Origin: Sinohyriopsis cumingii
Taxonomy: Eukaryota > Mollusca > Bivalvia > Unionida > Unionidae
Direction: 5' to 3'
NCBI GenBank assembly: GCA_028554795.2
Contig: JAPYKE020000522.1
Coordinates: forward strand, 1-64,000
DNA: 64,000 nt
Below, piece by piece: positions 1 through 13,323 of this stretch (position 1 is its first letter; every line of letters starts with the position of its first letter). The position numbers were made by a program, and so were the translations under genes. The notes beneath the pieces were generated by a model. It was given only the letters and a program-made list of their open reading frames with translations. It was not told where the DNA came from and made no database searches.

Positions 1-195
1 TGCATCATGTCCCTCCCAGTCACGTTATCCTGACACCAGAACGACCAATTCTAATACTAACCTCTTAATCCTTAGCGTCAAGCGAGGGCAGCTGCTAGTA
101 CCATTTTTATAAGTCTTTGGTATGATTGGCACGTATTCGAACCTGCAACATCCCGCATCCAAGGTGGACGCTTTAACTATTAGACACCGGAGCGG
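1..195 (-). mobile_element. SINE-B, partial copy cut by window start
   Basis: tRNA-related head and most of the body of the same SINE described at 13971-14282. The tail side is missing at the window edge. The target duplication TCAAATG follows at 196-202. Confidence 0.8.
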
Positions 196-415
196 TCAAA
201 TGCGTATCTAATAGCCACCCCAGTTTTACTCCTGACGGAAATACTCCATACGAATTTGCTGCACACGTCTATGATATTTAGCAAATATTTTATATACCTA
301 ATTGTCAATTGATAACTTACTGATGTCCACAAGATCAGCCGCGTGAATATCATTCACCCCGTTGCTGATGACGCGGAAAGCTTTTGCGTAATTCAGCTGT
401 TAATTCTTGGTTATT
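196..415 (-). pseudogene. Polinton-type integrase, N-terminal piece (unit 1)
   Basis: Copy of the piece described at 14283-14500, with an additional base in the A/T run near 290. Confidence 0.6.
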
Positions 416-492
416 GATGGCGATTGTTTCCTTTTTACTCACACAAGTACATTTACTTTTGCCCCACACGAATACGTTTTCTTTTGACCACG

Positions 493-798
493 ACTAGGGC
501 GGTGTTGTAACCGACACTGATTTTATATATAGCGCAAATGATGGTACGTACAAATGCTCTTGCAACCCAGTGTGTTTAATCGCTTTGAGTTTGATCTAAC
601 ATTATGCGGTCACAAGCTAATTTGTCCTCAGGGATGATCAGGATAGCAGACATGTCTTATCGCCTTTGCATCCACTTGATTACAAGGTTCTTGCCCTGGC
701 AACGATTGATCATTCGAGTCAAGTTGCTTGTCTAGAGGATGATAAGATCTTGTGTATTTATGCCTGGGAAACGTCCAAACACCACGTGGTCGAGGCAA
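493..798 (-). pseudogene. Phospholipase A2-like Polinton protein (unit 1, frame broken)
   Basis: Same sequence as 14580-14879, but extra bases near 497-515, 590 and 632 break the frame. As units 2-5 agree with one another, these breaks are probably read or consensus errors rather than real mutations. Confidence 0.5.
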
Positions 799-961
799 TT
801 GTCCTCAGATCGAGTGAATATGCATTATTCATCTCTGAGTACGGGCACCCCATCGACGCAGCCGAGTTAAATCGTACATATTTTAAAGCTTGCTTGTGAA
901 ATCACTTTTAATTGTCTGCTTTTAAACCTTTCTTTTTGTTGTCTGCACAGGGTTACTTTAA

Positions 962-1192
962 TCATCGACGACCATGATTCGTTCGACGAACCTGGAGGCA
1001 TTGGGTACGTACAGACACGTCACTGTGTGCTTCACTAGGCATACATTTCGGTTTCTTTTTACCACACATCCCACAAATTGCTTTGATGATAACGCAGCCA
1101 TTTTTTAGATTTGGCCAGTTGTTCATCAGCGATTTTCGTCCATGTTGTACAACGCAGACAGCATATTTTGCACATCTGTTTTTCATACAATA
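962..1192 (-). pseudogene. Zinc-ribbon Polinton protein (unit 1, frame broken)
   Basis: Same sequence as 15039-15269 with an extra G near 996 and an extra T near 1106. Both shift the frame relative to units 2-5. Confidence 0.4.
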
Positions 1193-1927
1193 GTTTAGAT
1201 AAACATGGTTTACGCTAAGCGCTTGCACGCTAACGCGCGTTGTACTATGATGTCATTTTTTTGCGTCGGATGCTACTTAAACACCAATAATGTGACAAGT
1301 GGGAAAACACCATTGGAGCGTGACCGGATGTAATAAACACAGTATAACCCAAATGCGTTGCTGTTGATGTGCTGAATTTGTATGTAATTATAAAGTGATG
1401 CCCATACTAGCCGTCGGTGTATCATGATTTTATTAGCTGCTGTGTGGTTACAATGACGCTATCGTTTCCATCTAAATCCTCATTAGCTGCGACAGCCACG
1501 ATGGCACGTTGATTTTTTGCTCTTTACAAGTCCAGTCTGCTGACACGATATTCTCACTGTACTTTGCTGTTTAGACAACATACTTACATGACGGCCTTAT
1601 TGCGCGCGAGCCCACCACGTGCCATTCTTCGGATGGCTCTTAAAATACTGTCCACAGCGTTTCTGCCGGCGTTGCCGTATTTAAATGGTCAAATGTTAAG
1701 TTATATAGGCAAGGTAAGCGATATCTGCAGACTTGGTCCCTTGTTAAGTTTGTTTGAGCTCATTATAGACTCCGCTTCGACATCATGTGCCACTGATTAT
1801 CGTTCTTGCACTGAGGAATATCTCATTTGGGAGGTGAAAGACTCGACATTTTACATACTGCTCTAACATACTTTCTTACCAACAAATATATGATTGTTCC
1901 TTTAAAAGTATTTAAAAATTCACAAAT

Positions 1928-2110
1928 GTGAAATGTAGTATTTTAGTAACATTTGGAATAAAGTTGTTTGTGAGAAAAATCGCTCTAACATCAACTTCAC
2001 TTATTAAATTTTGTAATCTCTTGAGGGGAATGAAAGGGTATTTCACCTTTTTCGAGTTTGCATCGCTCATACCCGAATATGGGAACCAAGGACCGGAGCT
2101 TTACTTGTAA
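1928..2110 (+). pseudogene. Possible inverted family B polymerase fragment (unit 1)
   Basis: Copy of the 60-codon plus-strand frame described at 16006-16188. It has the same length and the same protein in this unit despite the noisy surroundings. Confidence 0.3.
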
Positions 2111-5100
2111 GGAAATGCCAGCTTACAAAGATATATATTGCCCCCAGTCACCTTTTCCTAGTATTTAGCTAGGAGTTCGTTATTTTTATGTAGTTTGTTT
2201 GATGTACTGTAAGTCCCCCGAACACTGGTCGTGCGATTCTAGATTGATCTGAGCAACAATAGGTACAAGCTAAAGAAAACCAATGAGGTGGGTGAAGAAC
2301 AGGCGAAAATTGCACAAATTGCATCCGAAAAAGTGAATTGCAGATGGAATATTCTTTACAAATTTTATTTATTTCTTTGATTCTTAAAAGCTTACCCGTG
2401 CTTATTTCAAACGTAATTGCGGGAACGTAGTCTTGACAAGAAACATTAGCAGTCCAACAACATCACACTCATTATTGAAAATCAAGGCATTTAAAGTTAA
2501 CTGTAGAATGTTATCGTTCACTGGTTACCACGAATTAATTTTTGGGTAAAATGATTAGTGCTTCCTCGTATGGATTGGTTGTTTCCATGAAGAAGGATAC
2601 AAGTGTGTTTCACAAACAGAGTTTACCATTTGATATTATATGGGGAACACCATGTCCAAAGAGTATAAATGCCGACGCAAATTCTTATCTATTGATACAT
2701 GTAATCCTATGTTCCTGGCATCGTTTGTGTGTAAAGGTTATGTTCATATAGAGTTATGATCTCTAAATTATGTCTTGAAAACTTCTTAATCAGCAAATGA
2801 TTTATACAGTTAACGTTGTTTTACTCAAATTTCAAAATCATGTACATTCTAATTTCAGAAGAAGAAAACATTTAGTTGCTATGTTTTCAGTTTCGGGAGA
2901 CAAATTTGCCCTGTTAATTTATCAGTGTTAAAGTGTACTATAACCTTATGTTCAAGATTACGAAATTTAATAATGGCTACAGCTGCGTTTTCTGGATGGT
3001 CTGGGTTGGTTCGTGGTTGTTGGATGAGTCTCACTGTGGCGCTGACTGGACTCGAATATTGAACTTTCACATTCTGTTTCACCTGCGTATTGTTTCCGTC
3101 CAATAGGTACTATTAGTTTGGTATACATTGTATGTATCAGTTGACTCGTCAACATTCATGGTAAGCCCTGTGCAAACGTTTGGACACAGCCAACCATACA
3201 GTAATGCAGGATTATTAGTGGGATATTTAAACAATACAATTAACGATTTTCCTTACTTTTAGTATGTTGATATTCGTACATATTCGCATGTATTAAATAC
3301 AGCGTTTTAATCACGAAATAAATAAGAGTATGTGAAATGACTTTTACTTTCTCTTTAACACTATTTTGGCATGCGCATATTTTGATCGGTTGATCTCGAT
3401 GGAAAGAATCATTTGAATTGATATTAGCAAAAAATTTTTCAATGGGATTTGGTTACATATTATAATTAAAAAATGCGTTCATTGATCTCTCTAGTTGATT
3501 CCTCTGATGGGTACTATTCTTAAACAGGTAGTAATGTGAATGATACATTATGAAAGACAGAATATTGTCCAATTTTTATGGAAAGAAAATACTGATATGT
3601 AAGCTAATTCTGAATAATTACTTTATTTGGAATAACAGTAAAGATGGCATGGTACTCTTCTGCGCAATAAAAATATCAGTCTTTTATAAATTGACGGTTC
3701 TTGTACTGGCATTTATCACAAGATAATACGAAAGTCATCTTCTGCTGCTTCAGCACTGTGGCCGTTGTAAGCATGGACTTGTTTGCTTGTCATTCCTGAA
3801 ATCAAGAGCTGCATAAAGCATATATAGCTCAAAATGATTCATATTTTATCAAAGAAAATATGCACAAAACATTAAGCTGAATCTGTCTTCAAGATCATAG
3901 ATGATCTATAATAAAAATATTTATTTTTCCTGAAGCGAATAAATATTATAACAAACAAGACCGAGACGAAACCTTCGCTCTGTGCTTTAACTTTGTGTGT
4001 CAACTGATATTTCACATACATGGACGTGAACTGGAAATTAATATCATAGTCAGTTATTGCAATTCATGATAAGGTTCGGTTTACATACTGCATTATCAAA
4101 TGGATCTAAACATCCATCTGTACTTCTGTGTGTACATCTAAACGGACATTACCGTTGTGTATTTAAAACAGTATTAATTACATGATAGCATGTTTTATGA
4201 CATCAACCACACAACATTTTATTCTCACGATTAGCGTTGGCATCAGATTCGACATTTTTATAATTAATAATCCATAATTAGATGAATTAATAAACGTATT
4301 TTTTCTTCAGGTTGTCAAAAGGTAATTATACATTTTGCTGTGTTCTAACGTGTTGGACTGAAGCTAGGTTTCCCACTTAATAGCAAATTATAAAAGCATG
4401 ATTTAAAAATATCAATAATAGCTCATAAGAATTTTAGCATCTTAATTAAGATGTAGATGTGTATACTACAAATCCAGGCACATGTTCCTCTGTTGTCTCT
4501 CCATATCTGACGGCGGTATTGTAGGCTAAGCACCAAGCATGTATTAAAGCTTGCAGACTGGCAGGCTTATTCTAGCCTTGAAGGCGGTGAAAACACTTTA
4601 TAATATATTAAAGATCATGCGTGTTGTCAGATACCTCTGAGACCATATTGGCAATAATATACGTTTATATACATGACTTACATTTTATCACAAATACAAC
4701 GATCTAACTTTGACTCAAGCAATTAATTTCCAACCTTATAAGTTTCCTTCAAACGTAGTTTTTTTGCTTGGAATAAGGTGTACTACTTGTTGGAATGTAC
4801 TGATGAAACAAAGATACCAGTAAATTACAATTTTTTTTTTGCTCTTGTATCCATTTTAAACTGAGCATATGACAGACCCATACTAATTTTACATCTGTTT
4901 GGAAACTATTTTGTCAAACATCAACGTTTTAATAAAAAAATATGTCTAATGCTGAACCAGATGTTCGAAAACGATGAACCAGACTGCGCTCACTATTCCC
5001 GAGCTGCAGCGTAAGGAGTGGTTGTAGTTTAGATTACTTTCGTCCGTCCCACAGTAAATCTGTCGTTTACCACATCTAATCCTAAATGAAGAACTGTATA

Positions 5101-8100
5101 TGAATAGAACTGTCCCGATTATGAAACATCTATATATCTAATAGAGTTTCGATGATGAACCGTGGTTCACATTCCAGTGATGCGGGCGTGGATTTAGAAA
5201 GTGGAGTTTGTACGTGTGCGTTTGGGGAGCAATACATATTGATGGTGAAAATGTTCTAAGTTGCTATGAGGAATGACAGATAAATGGGGAAACCGTTTTC
5301 CAAAACCCAATTTATCACTATAAATTCATCATAAACGTTTTATAACACCTAATTACAAACTTGTTACAGAGTTTAGAATGCACCTACTAGCAGGCACTTG
5401 CAACATTGAGTTCTACTGCTGGACAAGAAGATCTTACACTTGCAGTTACGTCCACTTTACCGAGAATTCATTACGAAGATTAGTAACCGCATTGTTTGAC
5501 GTCTAATTAGTGAAAAGAAGAATTCTCCTTGGAATGAGCATTTGTTGGCAACTTTATCAAATTAAAATTTCTCCATCAAATCTAGAACGCTCACCTTATT
5601 CGAGATTATAAAATTGACAATTTATAATAATATCAATACTGGAACTTTTCTTTACATTTTAGAGAAAAGAGTCATTATAGCTTCCTTTGATTGAAATAAG
5701 TTTAATGCCATTACACGTCACTTTGATTATCAAATATTCCATATCATTTTCACCAGTAATGTCTGTGCTGTTTGAAACTATGTTTCATTTTATCGATTAT
5801 TGGAGACACGTGTCCAGGTCCCCAAGATGGCAAGAAAGCACAACAATGTTGTTATTCGACCATTTGGAAAGCCCTATGTACGAATCTTCAAGTGCAAAAT
5901 AGTTCATATGTATAAGAATCTATTAGACACCAAGTATGTGAAAATAGGAAAATCGTCTATGTAATGACGATCGTTTCAAATCAAGGCCTGATTGAACATC
6001 TTGGATGATTGGAGTACTCTGCGAATTATTCAGTATAACGTATGATGTTGTCTGAGTACATAGGACAGATAAATGATGCAATAAATATTATACCAATACT
6101 TATTGAAACAAAATCTATATGCTTACAAAATGGGTGGTTGACCAGAGGAATAGAGCATTCAGTTTCAACTGGCAACGCAACGGTCGCTAAAGGCATTACA
6201 GACTAAATGATATTGCTGCAGGAGTTTTAATTAGTTTTAAGTTCATATGATAACGACACATTTGCATATGATAGCAAAGTATAAATGGTTAAGGTATAAT
6301 GACTTCTAACGGTATGAATCATCTTAAGACATTGTTCATAGCAGCATTAGCAAAAGAAGAAAAACATGATAGCGTCCTAACTAAAACGTTAATTTCCGGT
6401 CTTATCGACATAAAGCTGCATACTTAACATTCGAAATCTTACAATCCTTACAAAGTTGATGCGAAATCTTAAATGTGATGTAAACGAAAGGCAGGAAATA
6501 GTGATTCTTCAAGGACTAATCAAAACGTTACGAGGTATTACAGCCAGGAGCCATAACCCATCTTAATAATGAATTGTAAAGCAAACTTGTTTGAGGTCTT
6601 ACCAATATACAGCTGTAATCAGACTTTGGCTTAAATCGAGAAACACGCGGAAGCCAGATTCTTGTCGGATGAAAACCGGACGGAAACCAACAAAGGACAA
6701 TGTGATTAGTTCCTCCGACAACGTCGAGCGTGATGACGCTAACATAAAAAAACCATTAAAACTATTGATGTTCGTAATATACATCCTCTTTACATTTAAA
6801 TCTTTATGTTAGGAAGTGTAGTAGAAGTAGTAGTAGTAGAAGAAAATAAGTATAATAAGATGTAGAAGAAGAGAAGGAAGAAGAATTCACGTGCGTTATA
6901 ATGCGAACCTTTTACATAGCATGGATATTCTAATAATTTGCAAGTACAAGGGCTTTTCATAATGGCAATAATCATGATTTCGATTTTGTCCGAATGCACG
7001 ATACAAAAATTAGGTTAGCTTACTATTTTACTTACCTGTGCTACTTACCTGTATTAATGAATTCATCTTGCAGATGATTGGGCAGGCTACTTAACACTTG
7101 AGATACAGGTGATGTTGAACGTTGTTTTGTAATATTCCCTTTCAAAAACGTCATGGGATCCATGGCTTAAATATCCAAGTCGGAATGACCTGAGATTTAA
7201 TTTCTTGCCGCATCATTTTTTAGTTGCTTCCACAAAACTATTGAGAATAGTATAGGTCATTGCATTTTGCCAATATTCTTTATGATTTATCTTACTGTGT
7301 GATGTTCGCAATAATAAGTTAACGAAATTTTATCTTTTCAAAACTAGTAATTTAGCTTTTTTGTTGGGATAAAGATGTTGATATAATTGAGAATGAACGA
7401 TTAATCTAATTGCAACGTCAGTGAATATGTAGTTTCAGGAAAGATGATTGCAAGATTTGAAGACTTAGGATGCAAATTTAACAGCTTCAGGACAAATATA
7501 TTAGCACCAGCTGCAATTGTCTAATGTACTTTGTCCTGTTATTATGTATGGAATTTACTGGTATATAACAGTACAATCCAAACAAATTGAATTAAAACAA
7601 CGTTTTTCCAACCAAAAGCAGCACATACTCATAGTAGGTTATTTCCATTGACAGTATTTATTTAGATGATAATATCATTCAATTCCAAATTGAAACGAAA
7701 TCATTTTCCAATATTTTACTGACAATTAAGAACCGTTACATTACAGCATATTTCATCAAAATTGACTCTGAAAGAATAAACGGAGAAAATCAGACAAGTC
7801 TGCCGTGCTGGATCAGAGCTATGCTACATGAATATAGCAATTGTGATTGGTAACTATAAATATGAGGGAAACAATTGTTTTCATATTTATTGCTACGATC
7901 AATCTAATAAAACACAAAAATATATAAACGAATTGCACTTCGCCACTGGAATCCGTAAAGGAGCTTAATATTAACAGAACAAATTGTTTGATGTGGACTG
8001 ACACTATTAGAAATTATCTCCTGTTTCTAGGAGTGATAGTTTATACATATCACGAAAATATTTCGAAACTCCACCTTTTTTTGTAAAGAAACGGGTCATC

Positions 8101-9720
8101 ATTATGCGCGGTATATGATACATTATCTATCTAGAACTTCGTGTAAGAGAAAACAAGATTCGTTCGCTTGATTCCAATACCAGTATCTTCAGAAATGTAG
8201 ACTATACATGGCGGCCAGTATAACTGTGGAGAAAAGTCCGGGAAAATCCAAGTAAAAAACCGACCGATCCACGGGACGTTACTAGCAGGTTTCTCACATA
8301 CCCATATTTGACGAGCCAGACACCCACGCGGACAACGGTGATATAGAAGTGGTCGGTAAATGATTGAAAATGTGATGTCGTATAACGACAACTAAAATGA
8401 ATATAGAAAATAACTTACTGAGTGAGGGGACCTGCAGTCTGCATACAGAATCGATATTGTCCGAAAGACAAAGGATTAAATTATACGCTCCCAATGTACA
8501 CTCCCCAAACTGTTCCGTCATCTATCGTCGATATTCCTGGGCATGAAGCTGGATCCATGTAACCAAATTTAACGATAGGCCTAATATGAAAATGAAATTT
8601 TATTGAGTGAGATATATATGTGCAACTTGTGTGGAAATTAAACATTTTTACTAATATAAAGCATATTTTTCCTATTAAAATATGTTTATTCATCAATTTA
8701 TCAATGCTTACCCGATCTTAATAACATAGTAAAACCACTACTATCTCGCAAATGCAGCCCTCCCAGGCAAAACATATTAGTTTAACATCTAAACATTATC
8801 TAGTCACCTTTGTGGCAGTTAGGGTGAACTGCTCTTGATACAGTGATTGAGGCCTAATTCCGTGAACATTTCATTTACTACCGGAGCGAAAGGCACGCTC
8901 TCCATATGTATGTTACTGCATGTAGACTGAGTGCGTGTATGTGTATTATGATCATGTATTTTTGAAGAAGAAAAAATTGCTATAACAATGTTTTTTTTCT
9001 TCAAATGCGCTTACCTGATTATAATACCTTGTTAGAAAAGGTAAGAGGCGGAGGGTGTTACATTCCCTTATTCTGGATATGCCACCATCGGTCCCCTAAG
9101 GTATGTGCGACAAGTTCTTAGATAACCTGACTAGAAAATATACTTCATTAATCAGAGAATGCCTTCAAAAGGAAACATTTTCAGTCCAGTAAATTCAGCG
9201 GAATTAGTGAAGCCGCGTCCTTAAAAAACTATCGAACTATATAAATCACACCAGGTAGAGACGATCATTCTGGCATGAAGAAAATAAAAGCCGGAGAAGG
9301 TGGATGCTGATCTCCGTCTCACGGCATGGATAATGTCAGTTAAGAAACAGTTTCACACAAAAGCAGTGCTTTTCTAGACTGTACAAACTAAGTGAGCCTG
9401 AAAGAGTATCATATTTCATTTGATTAATTCCCAATATGCGGTACGAAAAACCCATTTTGTCGAGGACGAAAGTGTATGTGCTGACATGACGTCATTTCTG
9501 TCGCCATTTCTGTCTTTGTGGTGGGGTAAGAAGATACGTGGTCTCCTTCGACGCATCGGTTTGGATCATCTAAATTTCCATCTCAGAGCTTGTACTGTAT
9601 CCTATAGGCGACTTTATGATGAATTATCCACAGTAGACAGGGATTTTCCTACAAAAGTCTGATTTTCTTGGCAATGAATGCATGGGCCGTCGTGAGTAGT
9701 ACTGACCCACCCTGTTGAAA
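2111..9720. other. A+T-rich segment, no recognised gene (unit 1)
   Basis: Counterpart of 16189-23803. A 69-codon plus-strand frame at 2542-2751 exists only here because one T is missing; it is closed in all other units, so it is not a gene. The candidate two-exon gene at 6603-7163 lies inside this segment. Confidence 0.6.
6603..7163 (-). CDS. Candidate two-exon host gene fragment (unit 1)
   Basis: Copy of 20685-21246: exons at 7163-7049 and 6738-6603, read right to left. Both exons and their splice dinucleotides are intact. The only change is one A fewer in the intron tract beside the acceptor. Confidence 0.25.
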
Positions 9721-10058
9721 CTACAAGTAGTTTAGGTCAACTGAAATGTTGTGTATCTCGCTCATGCTGCATGTAGTGGCTAGTTTGAGTTGGAAGACGA
9801 TATTACATGACAGGTGAACCAATAAAGCATCAAAACGGTTCGAACTGTGTCCTATTCCCTTCCTCAGCCATGTTAGCACCCATGGCATATTCCACTTCGG
9901 GCACAAAGTCAGCACCTTTGGACGTGTGAACTCGAGATTGATAGCAGATTGTGTAGGTCTTGTTTGATATCATATCTTTAATAATGATGGAGCGTGTCAG
10001 AGATCATGAAACGGTCACCGTTCATCGTCATTGGCTCTAACTGTTTCTCGTCAATGTC
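9721..10058 (-). pseudogene. piggyBac-like transposase relic (unit 1)
   Basis: Copy of the relic described at 23804-24141. Here the last frame reads Trp where unit 2 has Leu (substitution near 9882). The breaks between frames are the same. Confidence 0.38.
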
Positions 10059-10364
10059 TCAAAGTTAGGAGTTGGCTATTGCATTATTGATTTTTTCAGC
10101 GGCGTTATATTTTCGAACTCACACTATTGTACGAAAATTCTCCATTTCTCTGCTTGACCTCAGGTCACAATTTACAATTTATAAAAGCAACCATTACCTA
10201 ATAGCAAATAACCTTGTAGAATGATCTAATAAGCCTTGTTTATTTACAACACAATAGCCTATAAAATTCACTTAGGAATCTCCAAAACCCTGACCCTGAT
10301 CAACATATTTACTCCTTCTTTGTTTACCTGAAAAATAATCCTGATAATAAGCTAATACACATAG

Positions 10365-10663
10365 TGTGTGTGTGTGATTTCGATTTTTAACGTAGCGTTA
10401 ACAATTTTTCAGTCATATCGTCTGCACTGTGATAGTTTATGTGAAGTCTAGCACTGGGGCATCATCCCGCAGACATGTAGCATGATGTCCCACCCAGTTA
10501 CATTATCCTGACACCAGGCCGACCAGTCCTAACACTAACCTCTTAATGCTGAGCACCTAGCGAGGCAGCTGTTTGTACCATTTTTGTAAGTCTTCGGTAG
10601 ACTCAGCCGGGGATCGAACCCACGACCTCCCGCATCCGAGGCGGACGCTATAACCACTAGCAA
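10365..10663 (-). mobile_element. SINE-A, tRNA-derived, with 8-bp target duplication (unit 1)
   Basis: On the minus strand it begins with a tRNA-related head: TAGTGGTTATAGCG resembles a pol III box A, and GGTTCGATCCC, about 30 bases later, is a near-perfect box B. A body and a TG-rich tail follow. The direct repeat ACACATAG lies at 10357-10364 and 10664-10671, exactly bounding 299 bp, as expected for LINE-mediated insertion. The body contains GTCAGGATAATGTAACTGGG, a conserved central part I associate with mollusc SINEs. The tRNA half is not a functional tRNA gene because no 3' acceptor half closes the cloverleaf. SINE-A and SINE-B are related but clearly diverged, so they are separate insertions of one family. 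SINE-A has the better preserved box B and may be the younger. Confidence 0.87.
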
Positions 10664-10854
10664 ACACATAGAGAATAATAAAGCTATTATTAGTTGTTTA
10701 CATAAGTGAAATAAATATAATTTTTTAATTAAAAAACAACCAGGTCAGGCAGAAATGGATTCAGTTTTGCACGAGGTCAATTCCAGCAAACAGTGTTACA
10801 TTACAATAACATGCAATGCAATAAAAAGAAAATTTAAAAGTAACATACAAACAA

Positions 10855-12430
10855 TTAAATTAAATATACATCACAGTATAATCCTAAATCAGCATCGACT
10901 GGGTTTTTGCACAATGCATCAACATGGCCATGCGTTAGTGTGAATATTTCATCATCAAGCACGTAACGTTTATCGTCAAACAACTTAACCAATTCTGTTG
11001 GGCACGTATGTATATGTTGTGTGATTTATTTATCTTACAGTGTTCATGGAGGCTAAGCTGTCAAGTAATCATCATGCGTGACTTGCTTCTTGATATTTTT
11101 ATCCCCTTGGTCCTTTATTCTGCTCCCGTCCGATAGCTTGATGGAATGCATATTACTGCCTTGTCCGACAAATTCCGCGATGGGTACCAACAACATCTCA
11201 TCATTAAACTTTCCAATAATCTTCGTATTAACTGGATCATAGTATTCACTGTTCTGAGGATAATCCGAGAAATTAAAGAATTCGCGTGGTCCATATAGAT
11301 CTACATAGATATATTCCGTCCTAATTTCATAGCAGAGCGAGTCTGCATGGGTAAAGAGTAATTTTGATTTACTGCCATATTTATTTTTGATGAACTCGTA
11401 ATGAAATTCGTCAGTCAGGAATCTGGATAACTCCAATACGGTAAATCCACAATAGAGTGATTAATCGAGTTTGATTATAGTCCGCTTAAAATAGATGGTT
11501 ACTAAATTATCGTCAAATATTGTTACGCTGACAAAATGCGGCGAGTTGACTAATTTATCTCTCCTGGTCACATCAGTAACCAACTCGACATTGACACGCT
11601 TTTGTATGTTTTCCATATTCTTACCAAAAATACTGTTATTCATAACTTTGAAAAAATCCTTTTCAAAATCCGACTTGGTGTCTTTTAAATTTTTGCGGTG
11701 TTAAAATTGAGATAACTTTAGAGCCAGCGTTGATGTTTAGACCTGAGTACATGGTGAATAGAAGTCACTTGCTTCACTAAATCCTTGTAATGTTTGAGAT
11801 TTTTTTAAAATGAATCATCTATTGTATTTATCCATCAGATTAAGCACCAATTTTGGCACGCTCGCTTAATAGCACTTTCAGACGCTGACTTGTTCGACTG
11901 ATATATCGTCACACACGATCTCGTGAATTTAACCGTATCATCACTGGCATCGAACAACCACTGGATAAACCGCTCCGGATTCATCCATGTTCCTACGGGT
12001 AATTTTTGCTACTTCGTCCACCATAGAATTATTGGTATTTAAGTATATAATGTATTTGAATTTCTTGCTGGGGTTATAATCAGTTATGATTTTGTTGTTG
12101 GTTCTCGAATGTTTGTGTTTGATAAATTTGAACATATCGGCATCTGTCAATAATTTCAGCGTGATTTGAATTATTTTCATTGCGGCATCCCATTAGAGAT
12201 CGAGAGAAGAATAATACCATGCCGGATCCAGCTGAGAACCTATCTCTGAAGTTTTCAAAAAACATCAGCGAGTAATTAAACATCTGTTACATATGATGAT
12301 ACTCGTTAAGATCTGCGCTGTTGATCGCACGAACATCCAACCGGGTCCTTCTCTGGCGTAATAAGCAAGTTTTGCTTGTAACGAGAAAATAATTTACCGT
12401 ACGTTGTAAACTCGGTTGGTAATGCGTTCT
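10855..12430 (-). pseudogene. Protein-primed family B DNA polymerase of Polinton type, C-terminal half (unit 1)
   Basis: Copy of 24938-26513 with the same frames and stops. Frames used include 12283-12080, 12180-11941, 11643-11461 and 11436-11053, with a last piece down to a stop at 10855. Confidence 0.82.
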
Positions 12431-12493
12431 GATTTTGTAATAATCGTCGGGATTGAATCCGCACCGTCTAACTTGGTGCAGCCGACAGTTACT

Positions 12494-12698
12494 GCAAACG
12501 TGAATTCTTACCTTGATGCACTGCTAAATGAGCGTCTATGATGCGTCTGAGCATATTTTCAGATCGCTCCTCAAGCTCATGAAGAGTGGTCACATCATCG
12601 TTTTTCACAGTGATGCCTCTTGATCGTGGACGATAAACGCCTCCCTGCGACGTACATAATGTAATGTTGCCATCGTGTATACAAATAACAATAATTGT
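12494..12698 (-). other. Open minus-strand frame between polymerase and integrase (unit 1)
   Basis: Copy of the unrecognised frame described at 26577-26781. Confidence 0.3.
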
Positions 12699-13181
12699 TT
12701 AGTTGGTAGTATTATTAGAATTTAGTGCAATACACTGATCATCGCTGCTACTCTTTGCTGATGCTTGCTAACACACTCGATCAACCACTGTATATTCATA
12801 TAACTCGTGCTGTCTCATCAGTATTTCTTTCGAAAAGTCAATGTAAAAAGACCCGCAAGTTGTTTCTAAATATCATCGTTGTTGTTCGGTGCGTAATATT
12901 TTCATATGACCTGCGACTCTGATTCTCACCCTGACGCTGGCTATCCGGAAACAAAGTCCTCATCAGTGTTGACCACGTCACAATAACACAGAGGATTTTG
13001 TCACTCATATTATTATAAAGATTACATAAATAATATCTGATGACGTAGAGGACTAGCGATATCAAGTGGAGCACTAGCATTTGTATTACAGGCTTCAGCA
13101 AAAAATACACGCAAAAATATCACATCAGAAACAAACTCGCCAACGTTTAACTTATCGCATGAAGACCAATTAAAATGTGAG

Positions 13182-13210
13182 ACCGGCTTGGAAGATCAAT
13201 TCCAGGCCGG
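13182..13210. repeat. Imperfect hairpin with GATCAA loop (unit 1)
   Basis: Arms ACCGGCTTGGAA and TTCCAGGCCGG flank a 6-base loop. The single mismatch between the arms would be a G-T wobble in RNA. It lies between the integrase chromodomain end and the next minus-strand remnant. It could be a leftover terminator-like structure or chance; its function is unknown. Confidence 0.4.
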
Positions 13211-13323
13211 CAAAATAAATCCAGTTCGATTTTATCTTCAAAACAATATTTGACGCGATGAGATTACCCGATCACGCCAGAACATGTAAACCGATAGCGA
13301 GTAAGCGAGTTGTACGAACGGAT

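Larger units (their letters stand above)
1..1228 (-). mobile_element. Polinton/Maverick-type relic, partial copy (unit 1 start)
   Basis: Right-hand part of the relic described at 10855-15306, cut by the window start. It holds the integrase N-terminal piece, the phospholipase-A2-like frame and the zinc-ribbon frame. Extra single bases in this copy break reading frames that are open in units 2-5. Confidence 0.65.

Noticed and set aside
2542-2751. 69-codon plus-strand frame in unit 1
   Set aside because: Exists only because one T is missing in the error-rich left edge; closed in the other four units.
10600-10663. tRNA gene
   Set aside because: The pol III boxes belong to the head of SINE-A. 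No complete cloverleaf or acceptor stem is present.
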